A stretch of 64,000 nt of DNA from an uncultured Lachnospiraceae bacterium (GTDB taxonomy: Bacteria > Bacillota > Clostridia > Lachnospirales > Lachnospiraceae), in assembly GCA_947367855.1 (NCBI GenBank), contig CANBFE010000004.1, positions 62,001-126,000 on the forward strand. Direction: 5' to 3'. A program made the translations under genes and the position numbers. Below, piece by piece: positions 32,213 through 41,473 of this stretch; positions within the stretch are counted from its first letter, which is position 1; each line of letters opens with the position of its first letter. The notes beneath the pieces are model-generated. The model was given only the letters and a program-made list of their open reading frames with translations. It was not told where the DNA came from and ran no database searches.

Positions 32213-33487
32213 ATGGAAAAAGTCAAAATTGCCTTAATCGGCGCCGGAGAGCGGGGACAGTTTAACTATGCGCCCTATTGGAAGCTGCACGGTCATGAAA
32301 TGTGCTTTGGGGCGGTAGCGGAGCCGGACCGGGAAAGACGGGAGAGATTTGCGGAGGAATACAAGATACCCCAGGAGGGTATATTTGAGCGGGCGGAAGA
32401 TTTCTTTGCAGCGCCAAAGGTCTGCCACGGCGTAATGATCTGTACGCAGGATACGCGTCATTTTGAATTTGCCTGCAGGGCTGTCAGACAGGGATATAAA
32501 ATTCTGCTGGAGAAGCCCATATCTCCTGATATAAGGGAATGTCTGGAGCTGCAGCGGCTGGCAGAGGAGTACAAGGCGGAGATCATGGTCTGTCATGTGA
32601 TGCGTTATACGAAATTTTACCGTACCATCAAGAAGCTTCTGGAGGAGAAGGCCATCGGGGAGGTGGTCAGCATTGTACATACGGAGAATGTGGGCTACTG
32701 GCATTATGCCCACAGCTATGTGCGGGGAAACTGGCACAGAAGGGAGGACTCCTCCCCTATGATCCTGGCCAAATGCTGCCATGACATGGATATACTGTCC
32801 TGGCTTCTGGGCAGCAGGTGCAGGAGCATTTCTTCCTGGGGGGACCTGAGATACTTTAACAGTGCCCATGCGCCTGCAGGAAGTCCAAAACGCTGTACGG
32901 ACGGCTGCCCGGTCAGCGGGGAATGTCCCTATTATGCCCCGGCGCTGTATCTGGATGATGAGGAAAAATGGCCCACTGCCATAACCAGTCTCGGCGTGGG
33001 AAGGGGCAGGGCAGAGCGCCTGAAAGCCCTGGAGGAAGGGCCCTATGGGAAGTGTGTCTTTCACAACGACAATGATGTGGTGGACCATCAGGTGGCTGCA
33101 ATGCTGTTTGAAAACGGTGTCACTGTGGCGTTTACCATGTGTGCATTCAGCAATGACTGCGACAGGACGATGACCTTTATGGGAACGGAGGGGGAGCTTC
33201 GGGCCAGTATGGACAGGAATCAGATTCAGGTGACCCGCTTCGGAGCCGGAATCAAAACCGGCAATACCCAGGTGATCACAGTAGTGCCGGGAAGCGCCGG
33301 TCACAGCGGCGGAGACCAGGGCATCATGGAGGAGTTTGTGGCGGTTCTGAAGGGAGAACGGGAAAACACAAATTCCATTTCCCAGTCTGTACACAGTCAT
33401 TTGATGGCTTTTGCAGCGGAGGAATCCCGGATAACGGGAAAGACGGTTCTGTTGGAGGAGTTTGAAGAGAGGTACCGCAGGCAATAG
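32213..33487 (+). CDS. Gfo/Idh/MocA family oxidoreductase (last gene of the right arm)
   Basis: A 424-residue oxidoreductase. The Rossmann motif is KIALIGAGERGQFN, the signature motif LLEKPISPD carries the EKP Lys, and the C-terminal beta-sheet domain contains CHDMDILSWLLGS with the His/Asp pair common at the active site. An insertion with the pattern CTDGCPVSGECPYYAP holds three cysteines and may bind metal; the same insertion is known in a subgroup of these enzymes. It follows the hydroxyacid dehydrogenase by 18 bp and is followed by a terminator, so it closes the operon. Substrate unknown. Confidence 0.9.
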   Translation: MEKVKIALIGAGERGQFNYAPYWKLHGHEMCFGAVAEPDRERRERFAEEYKIPQEGIFERAEDFFAAPKVCHGVMICTQDTRHFEFACRAVRQGYKILLEKPISPDIRECLELQRLAEEYKAEIMVCHVMRYTKFYRTIKKLLEEKAIGEVVSIVHTENVGYWHYAHSYVRGNWHRREDSSPMILAKCCHDMDILSWLLGSRCRSISSWGDLRYFNSAHAPAGSPKRCTDGCPVSGECPYYAPALYLDDEEKWPTAITSLGVGRGRAERLKALEEGPYGKCVFHNDNDVVDHQVAAMLFENGVTVAFTMCAFSNDCDRTMTFMGTEGELRASMDRNQIQVTRFGAGIKTGNTQVITVVPGSAGHSGGDQGIMEEFVAVLKGERENTNSISQSVHSHLMAFAAEESRITGKTVLLEEFEERYRRQ

Positions 33488-33499
33488 AGACAGGCATGG

Positions 33500-33531
33500 C
33501 AGGACTGCTTTCAGGGCAGTCCTGTTTTATT
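33500..33531 (+). terminator. Rho-independent terminator of the right-arm operon
   Basis: AGGACTG (33501-33507) and CAGTCCT (33517-33523) form a perfect stem followed by GTTTTATTT. It overlaps the last codons of the convergent AraC gene. Confidence 0.8.
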
Positions 33532-35820
33532 TCTGAAATCTCCCGGAGTCATGCCCTCGTATTTTTTAAACAGACGGATGACGCCGATCTCACCGGCATA
33601 GCCAAGACGCTGTGCAATCTCGTTTACGGACATATCCGTAGTCAGGATGAGTTCCTTGGCATATTCCAGCTTGGTCTTGGAAATATAATCCTTTATATTC
33701 CGGTTCTGGTATTTTTTAAAAATATTGGATATATACTGGGGAGTCACATGGAAGGTCTCCGACAGCGTATTGAGATCAATCCATTGGTTCCCGGCGTTTT
33801 CCGCAATATAGGAAGCGATGGCAGAGGCCAGTTTTTCCGGTTTGCTGATGACCGGGGGTTCCATTTTCTGAAAGGAAATCTGGTCGATCATTTCCAGATA
33901 CCGGGCTTTGGCCGTCTCCAGGGAAAGGGGCGTCTCCGTTCCGGGATATCCCGTTTCCGTTACCGGGGATTCGCCCTTTGCAATGTGGATACTGTTCAGC
34001 TGCTTTGTCAGCGTGGTGTTGATTTCAAAAAGAAGTCCCCGGAGCGCATGGGGGGCAAGGCTTTTGTCCCGGGTATTTAATTCGAAAATCTTCCCGATCA
34101 GGGCTTTGGCCTGGTCGAAATGTCCCGCTTTCAGATTGCTGATGAGCTGGTATTCCATCTCGGCAGGATAGTAATAATTTGTCTCAAGATTTACCAGATC
34201 GCCGAAAAATACGGGGACATCGGAGTGAACCAGGCGGCTGTACTGGGATGCTTTGCAGGCTTCGTCAAAACACAGGGGTATATTTCCGGGGCCGCACCGC
34301 AGGGTGCTGATGCCGATACCGGATTCGATCTGGAATTTTTTCTGCATAAATTCATGGAGCTGTGAGGTCAGGAGCATCACTGTTTCAGACAGGGATTCCT
34401 TCTGGGATGACTGTCTGGGACAGAGAAGAAAGACACAGTGCTGCTGCTCATAGTCTATATAGCAGTTTACAAACTGCGGCTCCAACAGTTCGTTTCCTGC
34501 ATTGGACGCCACCATCCGCGCCAACAGCAGGTTTTCGTCAAAGCTGCCGCCTGACCGGAGGAAAGGGCTGCTTTCGGCGATTTCCACCGAAATCACCAGA
34601 AAGGTGTCACAGGGAAAGGTGATGTCCATTTCCCGGAGCAGTTCCATAGTCTGAGCGTAGTCTGTAGTCAATCCCTTGAGCATCCTGTCGAGCATGGCCC
34701 GCCGGACATAGGGGAGCTGGCTGCTGATGATGCCGTTGAGCTGCTTGTCGCGTTGGAACTGGTGTATCAGGGTTCCCTTGATGGCTTCGAATTCATTGGC
34801 GCTTCCGGTCATTGGAAGGTCTCCCGGCGGATTGCTGTGTATCAGCTTGTTGATCTCCGAGATGGGAGAGTAATTCTTTCTGGCCAGAAAATGGACCAGT
34901 ACCAGACCCAGGACCAGATAGACCAGGAAGATAGCCGCCGAGTTTCGCAGAAACTGTTTATTTTCCTCAAGGGAGAGGGAAGTTGGGGTTCGGACAATGA
35001 AATTCCAGCCGAGGATGTCTGCCGTTCTCTTGCTGAGGATGGTATTACGGTCTATCTTGCCGCTGGCCAGGGAATCTATTTCCGAAGGATCCCAGCAGGC
35101 AGCATTGTCGCTGCAGGTGATGATCTCATTTTCCTCGTTGAGGATATATACATCAGATCCCGTGGACTGATGTATCAGCTCCACGTTTTCAAACAGTTTC
35201 TTTGCATTGATCAGGCAGATGATCTGGCCCAGGGGCTGGCCGGATGTTCCAACCGGGAAGCTCTGCAGGAAGGGCAGGATCAGAAAGGATTCATTGTCAT
35301 AGACTGTAAGCTTCTGCAGGGGCATAAATTTCTGAAAGTAAACCGCATCCAGGTACTGTTCCCGAAAATTTTCATAGGTCATGTCCTCAAAGGTGTACAT
35401 GATATCATAGAACTGCCGGGAGGACATTTTAATGGTAGGCGTGATAATCTGGTCCGTATCCCGGATATATACGAAATAGTCGTATAGAACATCGTCCTGG
35501 TACAGCCTGGAGGAGAGCATGGATTTCAGATCCTTATAGGTATAGCCTGGAAGTCCCTTGGCGTATAGCTGAAGATTTTTGTCAAAAGCCGCCTCCTGGA
35601 CCAGTTTTTTGATATTGCCGAGATCGCTTTCCACGGAGGTCTGCAGCTGGGTCAGCAGAAGCTGTCTGGATAGCTCTGTCCGGGCAGTGATCTGTCTGTC
35701 TATCTGAAAGTAATAGATAATGCTGCTGCTCAGTGTCAGCAGAAGAACGGATATATAGGAAAACAACAATATAAAATAGACGCTTGGGCGCCCTGGGCTG
35801 CGTCTGTTGGATTTTTTCAT
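33511..35820 (-). CDS. Membrane-bound AraC-family sensor-regulator
   Basis: A 769-residue one-component regulator. Transmembrane helix at ~16-37, an extracytoplasmic sensor region of ~250 residues (Cache-like layout), a second helix at ~291-312, a cytoplasmic middle region and a complete AraC double helix-turn-helix at ~665-765 (LNTLSETFHVTPQYISNIFKKY and VNEIAQRLGYAGEIGVIRLFKKY). Proteins of this plan in Lachnospiraceae and Paenibacillus sit next to LplB/YtcP importers and switch them on when the sugar is present. It should therefore control the divergent locus through the sites at 25882-25963 (inference). It is monocistronic, convergent with the right arm. Confidence 0.92.
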   Translation of the reverse strand: MKKSNRRSPGRPSVYFILLFSYISVLLLTLSSSIIYYFQIDRQITARTELSRQLLLTQLQTSVESDLGNIKKLVQEAAFDKNLQLYAKGLPGYTYKDLKSMLSSRLYQDDVLYDYFVYIRDTDQIITPTIKMSSRQFYDIMYTFEDMTYENFREQYLDAVYFQKFMPLQKLTVYDNESFLILPFLQSFPVGTSGQPLGQIICLINAKKLFENVELIHQSTGSDVYILNEENEIITCSDNAACWDPSEIDSLASGKIDRNTILSKRTADILGWNFIVRTPTSLSLEENKQFLRNSAAIFLVYLVLGLVLVHFLARKNYSPISEINKLIHSNPPGDLPMTGSANEFEAIKGTLIHQFQRDKQLNGIISSQLPYVRRAMLDRMLKGLTTDYAQTMELLREMDITFPCDTFLVISVEIAESSPFLRSGGSFDENLLLARMVASNAGNELLEPQFVNCYIDYEQQHCVFLLCPRQSSQKESLSETVMLLTSQLHEFMQKKFQIESGIGISTLRCGPGNIPLCFDEACKASQYSRLVHSDVPVFFGDLVNLETNYYYPAEMEYQLISNLKAGHFDQAKALIGKIFELNTRDKSLAPHALRGLLFEINTTLTKQLNSIHIAKGESPVTETGYPGTETPLSLETAKARYLEMIDQISFQKMEPPVISKPEKLASAIASYIAENAGNQWIDLNTLSETFHVTPQYISNIFKKYQNRNIKDYISKTKLEYAKELILTTDMSVNEIAQRLGYAGEIGVIRLFKKYEGMTPGDFRNKTGLP

Positions 35821-35932
35821 GGAATACCTCCTCGCTTATGTCAGATGTCTGGGGTGTCTGCCCTTATTCTAACATAAAGGAGGAGGCCGGACAATACTTT
35901 GCTGTCTGTAGTGTTTATTACCTCTTCGGATT

Positions 35933-36481
35933 CTAAATTCTCCGGTATCCACGGCTGTCCCGGTCCAACAGCCGTTCGGAGATCATGTCTCGCCGGATGG
36001 TACAGAAATCATCGTTGAAATCAGCAATGATAATGTTGACCTCCCGCTCTGAGTAGATTCTGCCGGGTTCAAAGGATTTGACGATCTCCTCCAGTACAAT
36101 CCGCTCCTTTTTCCTCTGAGCGGGAATGGATTTCAGCTTTCCGTATTCGAAAAAGGCGTCGATAACCTTCTGTCTGTACGCCTGTTCCCGACGGGCCTGA
36201 AGCTCCGCTTCGTCCGACTGTTCCTTCAGGATGTCCAGAACAGTGAGGGAGAAAGTCTCACGACACAGGGAATACATGGTGTAGTACTGGGTTTTGGAAG
36301 ATGTCACAGCGCCGATCTCGGCCAGCTTTTTCAGGTGGAAGGAGATGGTGGCCGGGGTCAGGTTCAGACGCTCAGCCAACAGCTCCACATACATATCCTC
36401 CAGCATCAGTGATTTCAGGATCTGCAGCCTGGATTTGTCGGCAAGGCATTTGAAAAGTTTAATGGCGTTGGCTTCGGTCAT
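35933..36481 (-). CDS. ArsR-type regulator with DUF2087 domain
   Basis: A 182-residue protein. Winged helix-turn-helix at ~5-80 (KLFKCLADKSRLQILKSLM and LTPATISFHLKKLAEIGAV); C-terminal DUF2087 region at ~115-180 (ALKSIPAQ-like segment KLKSIPAQRKKERIVLEEIV, then YSEREVNIIIADF and DDFCTIRRDMISERLLDR). No cysteine cluster for metal sensing is seen. The domain combination occurs in Bacillota regulators of unknown signal. Its start overlaps the stop of the upstream coiled-coil gene by 4 bp (ATGA), so they form a coupled pair. Confidence 0.87.
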   Translation of the reverse strand: MTEANAIKLFKCLADKSRLQILKSLMLEDMYVELLAERLNLTPATISFHLKKLAEIGAVTSSKTQYYTMYSLCRETFSLTVLDILKEQSDEAELQARREQAYRQKVIDAFFEYGKLKSIPAQRKKERIVLEEIVKSFEPGRIYSEREVNIIIADFNDDFCTIRRDMISERLLDRDSRGYRRI

Positions 36482-36846
36482 ACCTCTACCTCCCGGAGCT
36501 GCTCAAAGCGCTTTCTGATCTCTTCCAGGGCTTCCAGTTTTACCTGTTCCTGCCGTACCCGGAGCTGGTCGCCGTGGGCCTGCGCTTTTTCCAGGGCTGC
36601 GTTCCAGGTGTCGTGAAACAGGTTCAGTCTGTACACAAGAAGTTCTTCCTGCCGTTTTTCCGGTTCCCGGCGCACCACTGCGGTTGTCAGAATGGTCTTG
36701 ATAATCTGAAAGATATTTGCCCGGATTTTCTCAAAGTTTGCTTCGTCTGCCCGATGGTCGTCCATCAGACGGACTGTGTCGGCCTGTATAGCGGCAGCGC
36801 GCTGTTGGAGATAGTTGATAAAGGTTTCCTGTTGTGCAGGTTTCAT
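36478..36846 (-). CDS. Coiled-coil protein of unknown function, partner of the ArsR/DUF2087 regulator
   Basis: A 122-residue protein, start ATG 36846 behind AAAGGAGGC. It is entirely helical in appearance, rich in Glu, Gln, Arg and Ala with heptad-like spacing, and has no membrane segment or recognised motif. It is the first gene of a two-gene operon behind a consensus promoter (36902-36930). Because it is coupled to the regulator it may modulate it, but the sequence gives no direct clue. Confidence 0.65.
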   Translation of the reverse strand: MKPAQQETFINYLQQRAAAIQADTVRLMDDHRADEANFEKIRANIFQIIKTILTTAVVRREPEKRQEELLVYRLNLFHDTWNAALEKAQAHGDQLRVRQEQVKLEALEEIRKRFEQLREVEV

Positions 36847-36901
36847 GATTCTGCCTCCTTTGCATGATGTGGGATCAGAGTCCCTGTTAATCGGTGATTT
36901 G

Positions 36902-36930
36902 ATTATATGACCATATTTTGAAAATGTCAA
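36902..36930 (-). promoter_or_regulatory. Consensus sigma-A promoter of the coiled-coil/ArsR operon
   Basis: On the minus strand TTGACA (36930-36925) and TATAAT (36907-36902) flank a 17-bp spacer: a perfect consensus, so the operon should be strongly expressed unless repressed by its own ArsR product. Confidence 0.8.
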
Positions 36931-37040
36931 TAACTAATTTGATAAAAATCTAATAGGATAAAAAGAAATTAATTATGTGAATTTGACTTGCGCTCTTTTC
37001 GGATATCTGATAGGATGGAATTCGGAAGGGAGGAAGGCAG

Positions 37041-38276
37041 ATGATTAAAGTGAGAGTTAGCGGAGAGGAAGACAGGGAAAAGCTGATCGCCTGTGCCAAC
37101 GGGGCTTTTGGGGATTCCATTCCGGAAAGCGGTTTTCCGGGGCTGCTTCCCAAGCTGTATGGGCCGGAGGCCCGGGTAGGCGGAAATCACCTGATTGCGG
37201 AGGAGGACGGAACGTTTCTGGGAATCGTGCTGGCTGAGCCCATGGAATACAGGATTTTGGGAGAGAGGCTGAGGATTGCCGGTGTGGGAACAGTATCCGT
37301 GGACGGACAGGCCAGAGGGCGCGGCATTATGAGGCTGTTGATGGATGAAACGGTAAAACGTTTAAAAGGAGAAAAATATGCGTTTGCATTTCTGGGGGGA
37401 CAGCGCCAGAGATACGCTTACTGGGGCTTTGAGGGCTGCGGCACGGAGATGCGTTTTTCCTGGAACCAGGCGAATCTGAAGCATGGCGTGCAGCTTCCGG
37501 AGAGTGAGCGGATAGAACTGGTACCCATGGGGACTTCTTCCGGGGAGGGCGTGGGACTGAAGGAGACGGATACAGGGCTGACGGAGGCTGCCTGGAGAAT
37601 GTGGCAGAAAGAGGCTGTGGCAGTGGAGCGGGACCGGGAGAGGTTTTTCTCCATTCTGTGTTCCTGGCAGGGAAAGCCCTATGCCTGTATGAGGCAGGGG
37701 CGTTTTGTGGGCTATGTGGTGCTGAGCCGGGAGGAAGGCAGGGACAGCGCGGGAATTCTGGAGCTGGTTCTGGAGGAGGGGGTCTCCGTGACGGCGCTTC
37801 TCCGGGCCCTGGCAGACTGCCTGGGAATCCTGCAGGGAACCTTGAAGCCCGGGTATGCCAGACAGGACATGCTGAGGGAACTGGAGGAGATCTGCGAGGG
37901 AGAAAGTCTGGGGTGCGGACACAGGTTTCTGATTCTGGACTGGTGCCTGGTATTGAGGGCAATGATGGCGCTGAAACAGAGCAGCCATCCCCTGGAGGAC
38001 GGGGAAGCGATTCTCAGGATCAGGGACGGGGAGGGAAGGACGGAAGGGATCTGGATACAGGTTCGGGAAGGCTGCCTCCGGGTGGCAGAGGAGACGGAGC
38101 GGAAGCCTGCAGCTACGGAAGAAGGCGGAAAAGAGCCGGTGCAGGTGGAATTCACGGCCTCTCAGGCGGTCAGAATGCTTTTCCGCTCCACCCAGGTACA
38201 TTATAAAGAACTGGAAGGACTTCCGGGGAGCTGGTTTCCCCTGCCCCTATATGTGGGTGAACAGGATTGCTGTTAG
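37041..38276 (+). CDS. GNAT family N-acetyltransferase (Eis-like, two-part)
   Basis: A 411-residue protein, start ATG 37041 after GGGAGGAAGG. The N-terminal GNAT domain shows the acetyl-CoA loop VDGQARGRGIMRLLMDETV (~95-113) and the following strand YAFAFLGGQRQRYAYWGFEGCG. A second degenerate GNAT-like region and a C-terminal sterol-carrier-like domain (~300-411) complete the Eis layout. Eis-type enzymes acetylate amines on aminoglycosides or peptides; the substrate here is unknown. Monocistronic, with a terminator after the stop. A weak promoter (TTGACT, 17 bp, TCTGAT) may lie at 36983-37011. Confidence 0.87.
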   Translation: MIKVRVSGEEDREKLIACANGAFGDSIPESGFPGLLPKLYGPEARVGGNHLIAEEDGTFLGIVLAEPMEYRILGERLRIAGVGTVSVDGQARGRGIMRLLMDETVKRLKGEKYAFAFLGGQRQRYAYWGFEGCGTEMRFSWNQANLKHGVQLPESERIELVPMGTSSGEGVGLKETDTGLTEAAWRMWQKEAVAVERDRERFFSILCSWQGKPYACMRQGRFVGYVVLSREEGRDSAGILELVLEEGVSVTALLRALADCLGILQGTLKPGYARQDMLRELEEICEGESLGCGHRFLILDWCLVLRAMMALKQSSHPLEDGEAILRIRDGEGRTEGIWIQVREGCLRVAEETERKPAATEEGGKEPVQVEFTASQAVRMLFRSTQVHYKELEGLPGSWFPLPLYVGEQDCC

Positions 38277-38291
38277 TTCCTGGAATTATGC

Positions 38292-38335
38292 AAAAAACCG
38301 GGACGCATCCCTGGAGGGATGTACCCGGTTTTTCC
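38292..38335 (+). terminator. Rho-independent terminator after the acetyltransferase gene
   Basis: ACCGGG...CCCGGT and inner CATCCCT/AGGGATG form a long stem with an A run before and a T run after, so it can act in both directions and also serve the convergent gene at 38357. Confidence 0.85.
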
Positions 38336-38356
38336 GTTACTTTTGATTCTATCTCA

Positions 38357-39475
38357 TCAGGGCTGACCGCCGGTGGCGCTGCCGTCTCCGGAGGAAGGTT
38401 CCACTGCAGTGTGCTCGCAGGTATTGTAGCGCAGATCCAGGAACTGGGAGCGGTTCTTGTTGTACAGCTTCTTCAGTTCGTCGGAATATCCTACAACCAC
38501 CCAGGGCAGTGAGGAATTAAGCAGACTGAGCATATCCTGGGCAACGGTCTCATTGGCAACCGCAAAGGTATGCCCCTTGGGGGTAATCTCGTCGAAGATC
38601 ATCACATTGTAGGTGGTGCCGGTTTTTACGCCGTTGGTGCGGTGGGTGACGGTATTCTGGTATGCCCACATGATCTTGTTGTTGGGAATAGCCCTTGCGT
38701 TAGAACCGGAAATGTAGTAGGTCATCAGACGGCCCACCTTAAGCACGCCTTTTTTGTCAAAGGACTTAGCGTTTCTGTAATCGGCATCTATGGTGGATTC
38801 ACTGTAGCCTGCATTCTGAATATCCTTGCGAAGCTTTTTCACGGAGCTGCCCCCGACTACTTTGGCGATTCTGAAGATACCGAAGATCAACAGGAATGCG
38901 CCAAGGCAGAAAAGGAAGATGAATACGGAATTCATGCTGGCCTTGCTGGCATAGACATTGATATAGTAGGGCAGGGTGCTCTCATCAATATCCTCGTCTG
39001 TAAAGCCGAGCTCTTTGAGGAAGCTTCTGAAATAGGAAATCTCTTCTGCATCCAGTTTCTTAATCTCGCCGCTCAGGTGCAGGGGCTCGGAAAGTAGTTC
39101 GTTATAAGTATTCTCGGTGATGGCGTCCATCTGTTTCTCGTATTTCACAGGAAGCTTTACGGAGAGATATCGCCAGTCCGTGGCATTGTCGTCTCCGGTC
39201 CAGGTGAGATAATACAAATGGGTGGTTTTGGTTACGTTTGTCTTGGTATTGCGTTCGTACTCCTCCAGATAACAGCCAAAGCTGTACTGCAGGTCTACAT
39301 CAACCAGCTGGCTTTTGATTTCGCCGGGTGCAAGGGTTTCAAACTTCACATACCCCGTTGCAGCGTAAAAGGCATTCATGGCATTCCAGCCTGCCAGACC
39401 CAGGCCTGCAATGATCAGGATGATGGACCAAAGCAGGGAACCTTTGATGATTTTCTTTTTTAGTTCCTCAAACAT
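38357..39475 (-). CDS. Two-helix membrane protein of unknown function (DUF6709-like)
   Basis: A 372-residue protein, start ATG 39475 behind GAGGAAGAGAG. Helix 1 is at ~11-32, then an external domain of ~140 residues rich in charged and aromatic residues, helix 2 at ~178-200 and a C-terminal cytoplasmic domain containing a basic ring (GRLMTYYISGSNARAIPNNKIMWAY). The architecture resembles the DUF6709 family of Lachnospiraceae. The tail is Gly/Ser-rich. No enzymatic motif is visible. Monocistronic; the 39476-39701 gap to the next gene is AT-rich without a gene. Confidence 0.7.
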   Translation of the reverse strand: MFEELKKKIIKGSLLWSIILIIAGLGLAGWNAMNAFYAATGYVKFETLAPGEIKSQLVDVDLQYSFGCYLEEYERNTKTNVTKTTHLYYLTWTGDDNATDWRYLSVKLPVKYEKQMDAITENTYNELLSEPLHLSGEIKKLDAEEISYFRSFLKELGFTDEDIDESTLPYYINVYASKASMNSVFIFLFCLGAFLLIFGIFRIAKVVGGSSVKKLRKDIQNAGYSESTIDADYRNAKSFDKKGVLKVGRLMTYYISGSNARAIPNNKIMWAYQNTVTHRTNGVKTGTTYNVMIFDEITPKGHTFAVANETVAQDMLSLLNSSLPWVVVGYSDELKKLYNKNRSQFLDLRYNTCEHTAVEPSSGDGSATGGQP

Positions 39476-39701
39476 TTCTCTCTTCCTCCGCATTTTATTA
39501 AATTTATGTAAAATACTGATTTTATATTACCACCAGGCACTGCAAATTTCAAGACGAAAGTGGCTCCGTTATTTTACAAAAGTCTTAATTTTTAGGCAGC
39601 TGAAAATGTTTTGTAATATGAAGGTTTACATGAGGGAAAGAATCATGTACAATAATAAAATCAATGTAATTACGTGCGGAAGCAGAAGGAGAGGAAAGAA
39701 T

Positions 39702-41375
39702 ATGAAATTTAAAGATATGCCGTATCAGCGTGTGGATTTCAATCAGGTCGAAAAAGAGATGAAGACCCTTATGGATGAGTTTGACAGGGCTGCCGACGGT
39801 GAGGAGCAGTTCCGGGTTCATCAGAAGTATTATGAGCTGAAGGACCGGGTGTATACTCAGATGACCATCGCGCATATCCGTTATGATGTGGATACCACAG
39901 ATGAATTCTATGACGGGGAACATGAATATTACAATGAAAAAGGTCCCGTGCTGCACAATCTGCTGTTGGAGTATGAGAAAAAGCTGTACGATTCCCCGTA
40001 CAGGGAATATCTGGAGGGAAAGATCGGTTCCGTGGCTTTTAAGAACATGGAGCTGTCCAGGAAATCCATGGATGAAAAGCTGATTCCCCTGATGCAGGAG
40101 GAAAATGCCCTGACTACGGAGTACAATAAGCTGATTGCGGGCGCGAAGATCGAATTTGACGGAAAAGTACTCAATCTGTCCCTGCTGCGTCCCTACCTGG
40201 TGAATTCTGACAGGAATGTCAGAGCAGAGGCCTATAAGAAGCAGAGCGCCTTTTTCCAGGAAAACGCGGAGAAACTGGATGAGATCTATGATAAACTGGT
40301 GAAAAACCGCACGGCCCAGGCCAGGGCTATGGGGTATGAGAATTATCTGGAACTGGGATATTACCGGATGATGAGGAACTGCTACGGCAAGGAGGAGGTG
40401 GAATCCTTCCGCAGACAGATCAAGGAATCTTTTGTTCCTTTTGCGGAGAAGCTCCATGACCGCAGACGCCAGAGACTGGGACTGGAGAAGCTGAGCTATA
40501 TCGACGGGGCGGTGTATTTTAAAGAAGGAAACCCTGCTCCCCTGGGGAATCCGGAGGAAATTCTGGCGGCCGGACAGAAAATGTACAGCGAGCTTTCCCC
40601 GGAGACAAAGGAATTTTACGACTTCATGATGGAAAATGAGCTTTTTGACGTTTTAGGGCGCAAAACCAAACGGGCAGGCGGATATATGACATACATGCCG
40701 GTTTATCATTCTCCTTTTGTGTTTGCCAATTTTAACGGTACCAGCGGTGACGTGGATGTCATAACCCATGAATGCGGGCATGCTTTCCAGGGGTATCTCT
40801 CCGGGAAGGATCCCATCAGGGAGCATTCGGACATCACCATGGAGACTGCGGAGATCCATTCCATGTCCATGGAATTTTTCACCCAGAAGTGGATGGAGCT
40901 GTTTTTCGGAGAGCGGGCAGGAGACTATATAGAGATGCATCTGGAGGATTCGGCTGCATTCATTCCCTATGGCTGTATGGTGGACGAGTTCCAGCATATT
41001 GTGTATGAGAACCCGGATATGACCCCTGCAGAGCGGCATGCGGCATGGCTGAATCTGGAGAGCCAGTACAGGCCCCATCTGGATTACACGGGAGATCCCT
41101 ATCTGAGCAAGGGGGCTTTCTGGCAGAGACAGCAGCACATTTACAATAGTCCGTTCTACTATATTGACTACAGTTTGGCCCAGACCTGCGCGCTGCAGTA
41201 CAAAGTAAAAATGGATGAGGATTTCCACGGGGCATGGGAGAGCTATCTGAAGCTGTGCAGACTCTCGGCATCGGATTTCTTTACCAATATGGTTAAAGAA
41301 GTGGGACTTCAGAGTCCGTTTGAGGCCGGATGTATTAAAAATATAGTGGAAAAACTTGAAAAATATGTGAAATAG
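39702..41375 (+). CDS. M3 family oligoendopeptidase
   Basis: A 557-residue metallopeptidase. The start is ATG 39702 with AGGAGAGGAAAG; the frame is open ~100 codons further upstream but that stretch looks non-coding. The zinc motif HECGH (in VDVITHECGHAFQGY, ~355) and the downstream Glu helix IHSMSMEFFTQKWMELFF fit the PepF/M3 family. It cleaves small peptides in the cytoplasm. No signal sequence. Confidence 0.93.
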   Translation: MKFKDMPYQRVDFNQVEKEMKTLMDEFDRAADGEEQFRVHQKYYELKDRVYTQMTIAHIRYDVDTTDEFYDGEHEYYNEKGPVLHNLLLEYEKKLYDSPYREYLEGKIGSVAFKNMELSRKSMDEKLIPLMQEENALTTEYNKLIAGAKIEFDGKVLNLSLLRPYLVNSDRNVRAEAYKKQSAFFQENAEKLDEIYDKLVKNRTAQARAMGYENYLELGYYRMMRNCYGKEEVESFRRQIKESFVPFAEKLHDRRRQRLGLEKLSYIDGAVYFKEGNPAPLGNPEEILAAGQKMYSELSPETKEFYDFMMENELFDVLGRKTKRAGGYMTYMPVYHSPFVFANFNGTSGDVDVITHECGHAFQGYLSGKDPIREHSDITMETAEIHSMSMEFFTQKWMELFFGERAGDYIEMHLEDSAAFIPYGCMVDEFQHIVYENPDMTPAERHAAWLNLESQYRPHLDYTGDPYLSKGAFWQRQQHIYNSPFYYIDYSLAQTCALQYKVKMDEDFHGAWESYLKLCRLSASDFFTNMVKEVGLQSPFEAGCIKNIVEKLEKYVK

Positions 41376-41473
41376 CTTCCCATTTCGCTGAAAATGCTGT
41401 AAAATATACATTCGCGATGAGTTCTGCGAACAGAAAAGAAGGCGATGAAAATCAGGGAAGGGAGATATGTATC

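Noticed and set aside
39378..39701. N-terminal extension of the M3 peptidase by about 108 residues
   Set aside because: The extension overlaps the promoter region and the start of the divergent gene, looks low-complexity, and the ATG at 39702 has a good ribosome site and matches the family start.
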